From Porodaedalea pini (lineage: Eukaryota > Basidiomycota > Agaricomycetes > Hymenochaetales > Hymenochaetaceae): a stretch of DNA of 64,000 bases. Each line of letters starts with the position of its first letter. Within the stretch, counting starts at the first letter, position 1. Shown here piece after piece: positions 35,199 through 46,889 of this stretch. The stretch lies in assembly GCA_002794775.1 (NCBI GenBank), contig NBAY01000014.1:671930-735929 (forward strand), given 5' to 3'. The position numbers and the translations under genes were made by a program. Under the pieces are notes generated by a model. The model was not told the origin of the DNA and ran no database searches. It saw nothing but the letters and a program-made list of their open reading frames with translations.

Positions 35199-36014
35199 CT
35201 ATACCATGATTGAGTCAGAAGAAACAATAAGGAGGACCATGGCACATACAAAATCTTGATAGAAGGCTTCAACCTGAGCCACATATTCAAAGTGAACAAC
35301 CTCTTGTGCTAAATTGAATGTTGTAGACCTTGACAATTGCATGCTTTCATTTGAAAACGGATGGAAGACAGTGCTAGACTCATCTCCAGATTGCGTTAAA
35401 TTGGCACAAAGGGCACCAATTGTAAGGTTTGTTGGTGAGCATACATCAACAGTTGTAATGGTAATTGCATTAGGCACAAGGGAGTTAAGTGCTACCTGTA
35501 GGAGCACTGTAAGAAACACTAATCTATACCGAAAAGTCACACATTTCCCAAATAAGTGTTTGGACTGCATTTTGCATTCTGAGACCAGTGTTGACATTAT
35601 TTCTACATCCTGAACTGCTTTCCCTGGATGGTTCTCCTGCCACTGGAGCATTTCATACCATTCTTTGGCATAGATTTCTTGAACAAAGTCCTTGATTGTC
35701 AATCCTGCAAACAGCTGCCAGAAATTTCCAGGAGCACCAATTCCAGAGCCCAGGGTCAAGGCTGACAATGTTGAGAATGAGCCAATATCAAGCTCAATGG
35801 TGCTGGTAAAAGCATAGATATGGACAGAGAGTGTAATTATACCAAATGTGATCCACAGAGCCTCCAGTCTAACAAATATAAAGAGTTGTCGCAGATGCCT
35901 TGAAAACAGTTGAGGCCCTGGTTGTATGACAGTGCTTGCCTTCAGTATGACTGGTATCATGTCTGCACTCACACCTCTGTCAGCACTTTCTCTATCAACA
36001 AAATTGCATAACAA
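35199..36014 (-). CDS. Unknown membrane protein inside the 6.2-kb element
   Basis: A 271-codon minus-strand frame with three hydrophobic segments (ALWITFGIITLSVHIYAF, LVFLTVLLQVALNSLVP and FVCAMVLLIVSSDSIMV at the end) and several NxS/T sites between the second and third (NLTIGALCANLT, NESM). It may be the last exon of a longer gene; short compatible frames lie at 36193-36408. I do not recognise the family. Its place between long inverted arms suggests cargo or an element-encoded gene. The long open frame in AT-rich sequence argues that it is or recently was coding. Confidence 0.45.
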   Translation of the reverse strand: MLCNFVDRESADRGVSADMIPVILKASTVIQPGPQLFSRHLRQLFIFVRLEALWITFGIITLSVHIYAFTSTIELDIGSFSTLSALTLGSGIGAPGNFWQLFAGLTIKDFVQEIYAKEWYEMLQWQENHPGKAVQDVEIMSTLVSECKMQSKHLFGKCVTFRYRLVFLTVLLQVALNSLVPNAITITTVDVCSPTNLTIGALCANLTQSGDESSTVFHPFSNESMQLSRSTTFNLAQEVVHFEYVAQVEAFYQDFVCAMVLLIVSSDSIMV

Positions 36015-36439
36015 ATCTATGAGTATCTGCTAGCATAAGGAAGCTAATTTCACTCATGTTATGGAGTCTTTGGTACATTTGTCTGTCTCAACAGGAAGGA
36101 AACCATTTCACACAAGGTTCAGAGCTGTAACTTGAACTAGTGGTACCAATAGCAGCATCAATAAGTGTACAAATGACTGTCTTCACATCCGCTTACATTG
36201 TTGAGGAGCTGGCGAACATGACACAACTGCTCTCAGAATGGGCTTGCAGCGTGACAGTGAGGACCTGAATAAGGATGAATTGGACCTGCTGCTTTGATAA
36301 GAGAGATGAGTATGAGAATGTGTTAGAAAGGGAGAATGGCTCTAGATAAAGGTCTACCTTGCACTGGGATGAGAACTGGAGATACAGAGTGGAAGACAGG
36401 ACATCCACTATTTGTTAGGCGAACATAGACTGAAAAGAA

Positions 36440-36805
36440 AGAAGATACAGGTGGTTCCAAAAAGTGTTCATCACCCCCATTTTTGGAATTGATTGACATG
36501 CCCAAATTCAGAAGGTAAACATGCCAATGAAAACCTTCATCAAGCATGTCATTTGTGTTGTTCTTATTGTTTTTATTGCACTTTTTGCATTGCCTCAATG
36601 CCTGTGCACAAGATGTTGTCATTTTTACAGTGTGTATGCAAACTTGAGGAACAGGGAACTGTGCATACTATTCTGGCCTGGTTTTGTGTGAAGGACAAGA
36701 CGGATGACGTGTATCTTGACCTTCCACATTTGGGTATATTGATCGATTCCGAAAATGGGGGTGACGAACACTTGTCGGAACCACCTGTAGCTGCTGCACC
36801 TGTAG
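36440..36805. repeat. Inverted repeat with arms of about 70 bp
   Basis: The segment 36448-36505 (ggtggttcc ... ttggaattgatt ... cccaaattc) is the reverse complement of 36725-36785, centred on shared tcccaaa and gggggtga blocks. The two are separated by about 220 bases. It lies inside the 6.2-kb element and may be a nested MITE. Confidence 0.6.
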
Positions 36806-39235
36806 TGCATGTTCAGAATAAGATTCCTACCTTAACACAGCTAGCTTGACATGCCTTGGCAAGTCGGCATGTCTCAAATATCCTAACTTGTACCTTTGCG
36901 CCTCATGGAAGCAAAAGTGGTTACCCTATTTACATATTGGTGGAATGATGATAATGCCAAGGGTTCTCTTAGAGTGCTGAAAGTCCGAGGAGCCTGATTG
37001 AAGGACACATTTGTTACTCACTTGCCATTCAACTTTTTCTTCTCTAGCTTTAGCTCAGTCTAGGCTCCGGTCTGTGATATGGTGTGTTCCAAGGGTGGTG
37101 TAGTCACAGAGTTGCAGAAATAAAGGACTGCCAGGCATGTCTATAGATCCTTGTTCTGAGAATAGGGCAGAAGTAGTGCCACATGTTCCCTCTGCACCTG
37201 AAGCCTCTTGGAAGCCATTCATAATTTCACTGCTGCTCAGTGCATTATAAGGGTCTTGATTGTTATCACCTTCTGCCATGATGCTAAAGCCTCCATATCC
37301 GCTCACTCACCTGTGAATGCTCTCCTTTCACAAAGCACCAAGCTAGAGGCGAGCACGCTAAGAATCTATTAGTATGCATACTATACTCCGTGAGAACTGT
37401 AAGATGTACTGTATCGTCTTGCAATTTAAGAATAAGAGACAGAGCAATGAGAGCATTCTCATCCATCCACTGTGATATCTCCATTCAAAAATCACACTGC
37501 CCATGTAGACTGCAGAAACCACATGAAGATGCACAATGTTTTTCCGTTTTTTTTTTTTCCATCGGCGCCTCAAAAGCATGGTGTGAATAAGAGTTATCTT
37601 GCTTCACTCCCTGAGCTGGTTGGTCAGCTGACTGAGTTCTAATAGCAAAAAAACACCATCCACATACATTATATTGTAGGCTCTGTATGCCCAGGCTCTA
37701 GATAAGCTTGAAGTGCCATATGCAAAATTGGTCCGGTGCCACTGTCATCCTTTCCCTTTGTTCCTATTCTGTCCTGACCCCTCAAGTATCTTTGGATGTT
37801 TTTCAATTCAATAGAGAGGATGAGCGGCCTGAAAACTTTGCAGCTTGTGCTGAGGCATCATTGGATCATGTTCTTAAAGATGAAACGTAACCACACATGT
37901 TTTGGAAAGCAGTGCAGAGATACGTATGTTGTGCCCTTTGCCCACAAGCTGCGATGCTCTATGCAGCATGGAATCTCACCCTCTCTCACTCTCCTAGACC
38001 GAGTTCAGGAGATTGAGAAACATAGGTCTACCGAGATCGAAGATGAGCAGGACGTACCATATAGCATCTGCCACCTTCATATGACCTTCTCATGCTTGAG
38101 TACCTGATAGGGTAAAGCCATTTGAAAGAGTTGGAATGGCAACCACAGCTCAAATCGTGTCGCCTGGGAAGAAGTCACCTTTGACATAGTCTAGACTATC
38201 AATAAGACTTATCGTCCTCCTGTATTTTGTCTGTGGAATGCAAATGGATGGTCAGAGTGCTGTGTCTGAGACACACAAGAATCGAGGTATGAACCATGCA
38301 ATGCCCTGCAAGCCAAAATTCGGATATATAGACTAAGCTTCTCTTTACTCTGCATTGTGGGATGAGGCATGGCCACATCAACTGTCATGAACTGCAATGC
38401 CTTCTAATATCTGCCATCTTGTTTAACAGAGTAACCGACTACTGAGTAAATCTCTCACATTAATCTATGGTTTGGCCGTGATCCTCGAGATGTATCTTTG
38501 CATTGGGTTGAGTATGAAAGCTGGAAGTAAGTTTCTGTAGCCATTTCTGTAGTCGTTGCCTTCCTGCTTAAGGTCACAATCCATCATGTTCTGACTTCGA
38601 GCCTTTCCACCAAGCTCGTGGAGCCTATCGACACATATGATTTGACCTCAATAAATTAGAGAGTACAACACGCACGATCAGATACACCTCATATAAGAGA
38701 TCCCAGAGCCTATGCATTTGCTCATCCGACACCTCAGCATCATCAATCACAAAACTATGTGACTTTAGAGCAACGTTCGAGAACACTGGCAAAATTTTCT
38801 TGATGCTGCTGGACATGAAAACTAGTGACGGAGGTTTAAGTTAGTCCTAAGCACGGCTAAGATGGGATGTCCACACGCACAGCACATGAAGTTGCATTCC
38901 AAACTGATTGTATTGTTGTATGACAAGAGGCCATTGGAGATGATGGGTCTATCGTCATTGGTGTTTTCTCCCATTCCAATAGAACTTGACATAAGCAGCA
39001 TATCAAATAAATTGGGCACACAACACATTCGCAAACTGCTGTTGTTCTTCAAGACTTTTGGGTACATGTTGGCTAACATTCCAAAAAAGCGACCCACTCT
39101 TCCCGTGTTACGTCGAATAGCATGATCTCGCTGAGAGATTAAATGTCGTGTTAGAGCAAATGACAATTATATGGTGTAAGAGTCAGCTCCCTAGGCCTGT
39201 CTTCCAAACTGAGGAACTCGGGACCAATGCAAATG
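36806..39235. other. Element interior without assignable genes
   Basis: Only short frames occur: 37055-37306 -, 37796-38107 +, and 38625-38816 with 38822-39166 on the minus strand. The last two could be exons of one small gene (motifs VIDDAEVSDEQMHRLWDLLYEVY and MGENTNDDRPIISNG), but I see no family match. Treat as remnants. Confidence 0.3.
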
Positions 39236-40066
39236 GTGTAGGGGTGCAGACTCTTCTAATCCAAAGGGTGATTCAGGCTACAGCTCGTGATCGACCCAAG
39301 GGGGACTGCGGTGACTTGGTATACCAAGAGGGACAACCTAAGTAGAGTGAGGTTCAAGATATGAAGACTCGGTGATATGGATACCTGTGGGATTCCGGTT
39401 GGACCAAGACTCGGGTGGGTAGAATCGGCACTTGTGGCAGCGGCTGAGGGCATTCGGTGATTGGGTGACGGAGTTCTGAGAGTTGGTGACAGAGTCGGTG
39501 TATACTGTTTTCAGAATGAGAGTCGGGCAAGTAGTGCGTAGTAATGCATGTAGTAGATTGTGGTCTAGAGGTGGAGAGGGGACTATCTGTCTCTGTACTT
39601 GTCTCATATCTCCCTATGTCTCTCTATATACTACTGCAAATTTATACTAAACTGAAGCAGAGAAAGCGGTGCAAGACTCGGCCGAGTCTGCATGAATGGA
39701 TGTGAAGGTGAGTCGGCGATCGGCCTGTGCACATCATGCAGCTGATCATCGTGGAGTGATGTTGTAGTGCCCAACCTGCTCTCTCATCTCCCACCACTGC
39801 ACACCTGTATCCCACGTCCTTGTCCTACTCGCCTAATTCCTTCCACCTGTCCCCATGAGAGTCGGTCGTCCATGTGCTGATCGAGTTTGTACGACATCCG
39901 TCCATCCGATCGTGTCCATACCAAGAATTATAATGAAGAGTCGGCCGCCGATTATGAATGAATAAATGGTAATGTTCGGCGGCCGGTAAAGGGAGTCAAA
40001 GGAGTAGTGTAAGTGAGGGGAGAAAGACTCGGCCGGCGCGTAGGCGATGGTTAATCGCTACAACGG
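39236..40066 (-). repeat. Right arm of the 6.2-kb element
   Basis: Reverse complement of 33893-34735, richer in CpG and in the GAGTCGG motif than the left arm in its outer half. Confidence 0.75.
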
Positions 40067-40867
40067 AGGCATGTGAGAGTCACTTCCTATATCGGGGCAT
40101 CGACACCTTTTCATGCCAGTCACAGCCTTTGAGGCGCTCATCAAACCCCCAACACACCGAGGTAGCAACTCACACTTTGATTATACTCGCAATTGCCAGT
40201 CTCATTAGACTACTCATTTATCGTACCTTCGAATATGCCTTGCCACAAGGGCGTTTTCAATGCACGAACCACGCGTTTCATTTCAGTAACAGGCGCTGAA
40301 ACTCTTCACTTCTGCACGACAGAACCTCCCTCCTTCGTTTGGAGCACTACGATGAGTACTTAAATTGCCAAAGCTAGACGACACCTGATCATATGCAGAA
40401 GCCTCAAAATAGCACTGCTGCGAAAATTATGTCCCCTCCTTCAAGATCGAGCTCACGCAGTGCGTTGTAAACGCCCCTTGGACGCTCTGGACGGCATCAA
40501 GTAGAACTTTCTCCCCTTGTCGTGCATTTTACCGCTGCACATCAAGGAATCCAGACTTCGAACCCCTCTTAGATTTAGCAAGCCCTGCAGTACCACCAGG
40601 CTTGTAACAGGCCTAGACTCCCAGCATTGATTGTGCGCGCATTCTTCTTGAAGTCAGTCGCCTTCCAACATCATTTGTCTGTCACCGGCTAGCAGTCTGG
40701 CAATGTTACTCATGCACGTCTCTAACGCCCTCTTCTCGAGTGCAAGCAGGTAAAAATGAGGTGTTGACTTGTGGAGCTCCGGGAACTAATAAAAGCTCTC
40801 TTTCTTGTAAATCAGATTCACCAACGCCTCCCGCGTCTTGCACCGCTACTTCACTGAGTGACAAGTC
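40067..40867. other. Upstream region of the DUF2235 gene
   Basis: No gene seen. A short possible spliced leader frame (ATG 40704, intron about 40749-40815) ends in TGA just before the ATG at 40868. It could be a 5' leader intron with an upstream ORF; the evidence is weak. Confidence 0.3.
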
Positions 40868-42940
40868 ATGCCTAGCGCGAATAGAAATGTACTGTTCTTC
40901 CAAAGGGATTGGATCGCTGCTCTTCGTAGTGTTGAGAGTAGCGCAGACAAGGGCAGTGCAGACAAGAACGGCACCGACAGGGATGGCGCTGATATGGATA
41001 GCGCTGACAAGGATGGAACTCTAAAGGGTGGCACTAAGGATGGTCGAACGCTTGTTCCGTGTTTCGATGGCACTGGAAATCAGTTCAGTAAGGAGGTAAG
41101 CCGGAAGATTTACTCGCTGAAGCAGGGGTCTGAAAGCATCTATTAGAACTCAAACGTTCTTCATTTTTTCAAATGCCTTATTAAGGACCATAGGAGCCAA
41201 ATAGTCTATTATCAGACTGGGATTGGGACGTATACAGACCCCACCTTCGTTACGAAACCGGTCATTGAGGTGTCAATGGCACTGGATGCAGCAATAGGAT
41301 GGAACATTGAGAACCACGTCCTGGGTCCGTCGACAATCATTTTTAAAGGCGCACTTCATTTCTAACGCGATCAGCAGATGCGTACCGGTTTCTGATGCAA
41401 AATCGTATGTTGTCACCGGTTCCTTTTTGCGTCGCTTACCCATTTTTAATTCTAACCTTGCCAGATAAACCGGGCGACAGAATTTCACTCTTTGGCTTCT
41501 CTAGGGGAGCATACACCGCACGTGTACTTTCTGGATTCGTTCAGAAGATGGGCCTCTTACCACCGGAGAATCACGCTCAAATCCCATTCGCTTGGAATAT
41601 TTTTAAAGGTAGCGATGACAAGGATAGCGACGATAAGGATGGTATTAAAAAGTGCGCGGACTATAAGAAAGCATTTTCGAAAGTTGTTACTGTCGACTTC
41701 ATTGGTGTCTGGTGCGTATAACACAATCGTTTCTTGAAGGACGCTCATACTTTGCTCGACTTGCCTTTGCAGGGACACTGTCGCTTCACTTGGTATATCA
41801 GGCAAGGAATTACCTTTCGTTAAGCCCATGAAAGGTGATAAGGATGGTGGCGTGCGTGTCTTTCGCCATGCACTTGCTTTGGACGAGCGCCGTGCGAAGT
41901 TTATGCCAAATTTCAAACTCGCCGTGCGTTCTGGACAACCTCCAGGAACCAATGCCGACGACGTTCAGACCATGGAAGACAGCAATGCGGAGCTAGATGC
42001 AAAGCAGCTCTGTGCTGGATCCCGGGAAGTCTGGTTTGCTGGATGCCACTGCGATGTCGGCGGAGGCTCTGTGCCTGATACCACTCGCAATTCACTCGCC
42101 CGTATCCCACTCCGGTGGATGATCCGCGAGTGTTTTCGCATGAAGACGGGCATAATATTTGATGAGAAGATGCTTCAGGGTATCGGACTTGTTACGGAGT
42201 CATTCCGTACTGGAGAAATGCAAAGCCGAGGCAAGCGTCTTTCGGGTGAGTCATTAGCTATAGTCACTCGCAGATCCGAGGATAAGCCCTTCTTCCACTT
42301 CCTATGGATCACGATTCTCCTCCTTTGGGACCCAGTCAAGAGTCTGCTCTTCTTCTTTTTCGCTCTCCTGGCCTATCCATCGAACCTCATCAGGTACTCA
42401 AAATGCTTCCAAGGCAGTTCCTGCATCAGAAATCGTGTTGCCCAACCTGACTTAGAGAGGCAGTCGGAGGTGTCAGGCCAGTCGCAGGCCAACGAAAGAA
42501 AGGATTTAGACGAGGAGGTCAATGCCGCCGAACTTCACTCAGGGCAACAGCCTGAGGCGCCAGGCCAGTCTCGATTTGACGAAGTGGACGAAGAGAAGGA
42601 GGAGAAGGAGGACGCATTATCACCTAGCTTCGATCAGCTATCCATGAAACGGCTGTGGTGGATATTCGAATATTGGCCAATCATCTTCCGCCTTCAGGAC
42701 TCGCAGAAATCGCGCAAGAATTTCGAGACTCGAGTCAATTTAGGGAAGGGACGCGAGATTTATGGAGACGCTTGGACTGAGATAGATGGACAGAAGTACA
42801 TAGAGGTGCATCGTTCGGTTCGTACGCGGATGGAAAGCCACGGGGGATACAAACCTCGAGCTTGGTTTCGCAACCGCAATGACGGAGAGTTCCGCTGGCA
42901 AACCGAGGGAGGCTGGGAGATGATTCGATGGGTAGAATGA
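40868..42940 (+). CDS. DUF2235 alpha/beta hydrolase (Tle1-like catalytic domain)
   Basis: Five exons (40868-41095, 41147-41324, 41375-41404, 41465-41711, 41773-42940) give 616 residues in one frame. Exon 3 is only 30 nt. The DUF2235 signatures are present: CFDGTGNQ (D67), the nucleophile elbow GFSRGAYTAR (Ser158), DFIGVWDTVASLG, and VWFAGCHCDVGGG with the likely catalytic Asp. In bacteria this domain is the Tle1 phospholipase effector; in basidiomycetes it occurs as large uncharacterised families, so lipase or esterase activity is inferred. After the catalytic domain come a hydrophobic stretch (about residues 390-420), a charged Glu-rich linker and a C-terminal domain. Unusually, residues 25-58 are an Asp/Lys-rich repeat (DKNG, DRDG, DMDS, DKDG), and a similar motif (DDKDSDDKDG) recurs in exon 4. 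The gene looks intact. Confidence 0.85.
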
Positions 42941-43690
42941 TTTTTTGTAACTTGTGACAGCAAGATCTCGCTACTATATATTAGCGATCACCTTGACTGT
43001 GACTGGTTCACTCGTGTTTATATATTTCGGTTGCTTTCTACCTTCCTTCTATTCATCTGCATAGGTCTTCAAAGCAGTCTCCTTGCTTCTTAATGTTTGT
43101 CTCTCTCTTTTAATACGTAGGTCAGGACTTGTCACTTGCCGTACTGCCCACCTTATTATTAAAATTCGCCATGTACTATGTGCAATGTTAGAGAATCCAG
43201 TGCAGATGATCCCCCAGTTATGAGCCTATGAGGTACCAGTGCGTTGCCTTTCCTGTCATGAACGGCCTGATGTGCTTGCTCATCTCAGGCTAAAGCGCGC
43301 AACAATTTTCACTTCGCTTTCGTTTCAGAATCTTCGTGCACACACTACGTAGTCGCAGAAATTGAGAACGAGCTTGAATGCGTATGGTTAGCGACCAGGA
43401 TTGCGATGGACACTGAGCGTCTGTGCATGCAGTGGTTGATCTAAGAGAAACCTTCGTAAATGCAGGACGTTATGAAAGAATACCCAATCATTACTCTGTA
43501 TTCTGTCCTCGTATTTTCTCTGCGGGAGCACCGGACTAAATCTCAAGCAATCGGACACTAAAGACATTTATTATATTTGGTTGAGACTTACGCGCTGAAC
43601 ACAGTAGAAACCAAAAGAAATTCGTACGATAAATATCTCCTGGTCTTCAGCGAAACCTTTAACCACTGGCCAGTCAAAACGTGGCTTCAA
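42941..43690. other. Convergent intergenic region
   Basis: Between the DUF2235 gene (+) and the dehydrogenase gene (-). No open frame of interest; AT-rich tracts suit transcript ends. Confidence 0.4.
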
Positions 43691-45386
43691 TCATGGATGC
43701 ACAAGTATCTTAACTGCAGTGTGTTTCACAGTAGGTGAATGTAGTATGGCCTCGACAGGAAATTAAATGCTTACTTTCGGAATCCTTGTGATCTAACAAT
43801 GCCATGATACCCTTGTCCACGACGTCTTCTAAGGCAATTTTGCTTGTCACGAGGTCCTCGATACCAGAAATAACCCCATCTGCGACGGCCTGTAGAAGTT
43901 CATCGTGTATGCCCGTGTATGTATTAGACCCTGAAAGTGAACAAAGGTTGAGCCGGTCCTCGTTTAGGAGAGTCAGATATTAACAAACCAAGTATACTGA
44001 TCTCTTTGAGAAGGACAGTGTTCATATCAACGGAAGGGGGCTTCTCCCAAGTAGAGACAATGACGAGTTGACCACGAGCACGGAGGGAGATGATTGCAGT
44101 ATTCAAAGTCTCCTGCGTGCCAGCCGCGTCAAAGGCGATGTCGAATGCCGTGTCGGTAGCATCATTACGAACGTCAGACTTGGGATCGACGACCACATCG
44201 GCACCATGCTGAGTCGCAAACTGGCGACGGATCTTAGCGGGCTCATACACAACTACGTGACCACCTGGATCTAGGGCTCTAAATTGTGTTTAGAAAAAAT
44301 GATAAGCAGCTTAGAGAATATAGCATAGCTCACTTTAATGTTTTCAGAATGAAAAGCCCGATCTAGAAGCACAGCAAATTTTCCTTGTCAGCCATGCCTT
44401 TCTTCCAACAAAATATGAACACACCGGGCCACCACCGAATATGACGACCTTATTTCCAGGTTTAAAGTTGCTCCTTTATGACGACCTCAACTGATGGCAT
44501 AGCGCAGATGGTGTGCATGCGCACCTTTTAACAGCATACCATGCGACAGCCAAGGGTTCGATACAGGCACCAACTTCCACTAGCAGAGGTAAGAGTAAAA
44601 TGTGCACGTTACAGGGGACCTAATGGCAGTGGGCGCTCACATGACATATTTGAAGGGAGCACATACACCTGGTTTTGTTTTACGGTTATGTATTCTGCTA
44701 AACCACCACCGAAGCCTCCGATTCCCTGAGCGACGCTGTGAGAGAATCCGCCAAGATAAAGACATCATGGACGTACAATATAGTTAACTAGAGGGCACAA
44801 GTTACGAGTACCGGCATTGCATGCTTGACAATCCGGCTTCATGCACGAGAAGACAGGCTCGCTACGAAGAAGACTAGTCAGCTATGTGGGTGGCATTAGT
44901 CATAAGGTTTTCTTACACAATGACATTTTGTCCGACACTGAACTTCGTGGTATCAGCCTCCAGACCGAGTTCAATTATAGTTCCTGAGAATCTTCGTATC
45001 ATGAACGAAAAAGACTTCGAAAATCTCTGATATTTCAACTCACTCATGTCCGAGAGTGATAGGAAGCGTTTCCCCAGTCAGTTCATTAGGAACAGTCAGA
45101 GTGGGAGCCTTTACAAAGGGAGCCAGATAGCAGTGCAGATCTGATCCACAGATTCCAGTCCTATCACAGAACAAAATCAGGCCCGCACGTTCGAGTCGCC
45201 AGCATGGACCAATATCCGAGACTTACCATGCTATCTTGAGAGAGCCGGTTCAATCTAAAGGATGAACGCTCACGCTTGTATTGACTCGCGATTTACCTTG
45301 ATTTTGATTTGAGATCCTTGAGCTGAAGGCTCCGGAATATGCTCGATGCGTATGTCTCCCGGACCATAGTACCTTGCTGCCTTCAT
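43691..45386 (-). CDS. Zinc-type alcohol dehydrogenase, 2,3-butanediol dehydrogenase-like
   Basis: About ten short exons on the minus strand from ATG 45386 to TGA 43691 give about 350 residues. Family landmarks in order: MKAARYYGPGDIRIE; AWTGICGSDLH with the catalytic zinc Cys; LGHE; FSGTIIELG; the structural zinc lobe CMKPDCQACNAGTRNLC; GIGGFGGGLAEY; GACIEPLAVAWYAV; FKPGNKVVIFGGGPIGL (NAD(P)-binding turn); and AFDAAGTQETLNTAI. This is the medium-chain dehydrogenase family. The best fit is the butanediol/sorbitol dehydrogenase branch, which oxidises vicinal diols or reduces acetoin with NAD(H). Exon 2 is just 8 nt (45227-45234) and is needed to keep the frame. No damage seen; substrate unproven. 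Confidence 0.85.
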
Positions 45387-45429
45387 GATGGTATAGCGGG
45401 AGGGAATGGAAGAATCGAGCCGGAAGTAG

Positions 45430-45965
45430 TGTTACTAAGGTAGGCGAAATCCATACTCTACCACTTGTGACAAGCCGTGACAATCACGTGTTTGGTCTTG
45501 CCGCGTCGTCAGTCAGATTCACTGATTTTATGACCTCAATACCTCAAATCAACTGAACAAGCCATGCTACAGGTTAGAAATTTTTTTAATGGATACTATA
45601 AGATATATGTACATGCATATGACCAAAAGTAAAAAGTTACTTGCATATTAGAGTTGTGGAGATGCGACATGATCATATTCACAGGGCTTATGAGATATGT
45701 ATTCTTTTTCTGTTCTCTAAGCTTTTCTGACAAGTATTTTGAGGATCACCAAAGCAAAACTTTGAAATAAAAAAAATCGTTCAGAACAGATTGTTGAATT
45801 TTCAACTTTTAATATAATGTTCTGGGCAGATTTTTATTTAGAGGGATACAGAGATGGTGATCCTCAAAATACCACAAATCTGAGGCTCAAAGGGCAAAAG
45901 TGTGACGCGGCGTGATCACGTGATAGTGGTAGAGTATGGATTTTGCCTACCTTATTAGTAAGTCA
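45430..45965. repeat. Inverted repeat flanking a 460-bp AT-rich segment upstream of the dehydrogenase
   Basis: The arm at 45432-45467 (tactaaggtaggc ... ctctaccact) is the reverse complement, with two or three differences, of 45926-45962. A CACGTG-containing block lies near each arm (45484 and 45914). Inside is a second inverted pair (ttttgaggatcacca at 45737 and its complement at 45852). This could be a small MITE inserted in the promoter of the dehydrogenase gene, possibly containing or displacing regulatory sites. Confidence 0.6.
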
Positions 45966-46086
45966 GCAGTGGTGTGCTTCGCCAGGATCCCCGGAGAGAA
46001 CTAGACTCGGAGTATTATGTCAACTATATGTAATTAGAAGATCAGCACTGCAAGAAGTGGCGGAGTACTGTACCGTGTATGTACTA

Positions 46087-46889
46087 CCGTCATGGACCGG
46101 TCCTTGAAACACCCCCACTCCTTGAAACACCCCATTTATTTTGGCTCAACAACATATCCCTCAGCTCAAATTAATGCATAAAAACAGCCTACTCGTGTAA
46201 TTATGCTATTTAGAAAAAAACCCATGAAAAATGGGTTGAATTTGAGAAAGTTATGGGTAAAATGGGTGTGAGAAGGTACTAGAATTGAGTGGTTCAGAAT
46301 GTTGTTGGCTCTATTCATTCATAAAACATGCATTTCAGCTGGAACAAAAAAAGACTGCATTTTTTAAGAAATATATTGAATGTGTCTGCAAATTTTCAAG
46401 TCAAATGGATAGAAATTGAGTTGTGTAGAAATTCAGAAAGTTGTGTAGCGCTTTTTTGAAGTGTCACATTTATGTCACATCCCTTTCCGCGTCATGTCTT
46501 ATGCAGCTCATCTTGAGCTTGCTCACTTCTGCCACATAACTCATGCTAATAAAATAGTATGTGTAATAATTATTGATAGTAGTAAATACTAGACTAATCT
46601 ATAATACTCTACATATAAAATTAATAATATATGAGAGCAATAGCTTAAATTCCGAGTGAAGATGAGCATGGGAAAGTTGTGTTTCAAGGAGCGGTGACAT
46701 GCTGATTTAGAGTCAAAATGTGTGCAATTCATAACTCATTTATTCCTGACTTTTTTCACTCAAAATTTTGCACAGATGGACCTTAGTGATATAGCTTTAA
46801 TTTAATATTTTTTGGTTCGAGAAAATCAGTGAAGAAATGGAGTAAAAATTGAAATAAAATGTGCTGTTTCAAGGACCGGTCCATGACGG
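46087..46889. mobile_element. 803-bp TA-flanked MITE
   Basis: The termini are inverted repeats of about 24 bp (left end CCGTCATGGACCGGTCCTTG) with TA on each side (46085-46086 and 46890-46891). A related block (tgtttcaaggagcggtgacat) recurs inside at 46680. The interior is AT-rich with no coding frame. The TA duplication and the lack of a transposase indicate a non-autonomous Tc1/mariner-type element. The ends differ from those of the 3.2-kb element at 29.2 kb. Confidence 0.8.

Larger units (their letters stand above)
33893..40066. mobile_element. 6.2-kb element with inverted terminal arms of about 840 bp
   Basis: The outer 840 bp at each side are reverse complements of each other (33893-34735 and 39236-40066) over their whole length, with substitutions and small gaps. 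Both arms contain many copies of GAGTCGG or its complement, including the palindrome ACTCGGCCGAGT at 34272 and at 39677. Such spaced motifs often bind transposase near transposon ends. The 4.5-kb interior is AT-rich and holds one 271-codon membrane-protein frame and remnants, but no transposase I can name. I could not define target-site duplications. Two inverted single elements or a palindromic duplication are alternatives. Confidence 0.6.

Noticed and set aside
35199..36014. Transposase identity for the 271-codon frame in the 6.2-kb element
   Set aside because: It has three hydrophobic segments and no DDE/D or helix-turn-helix signature.
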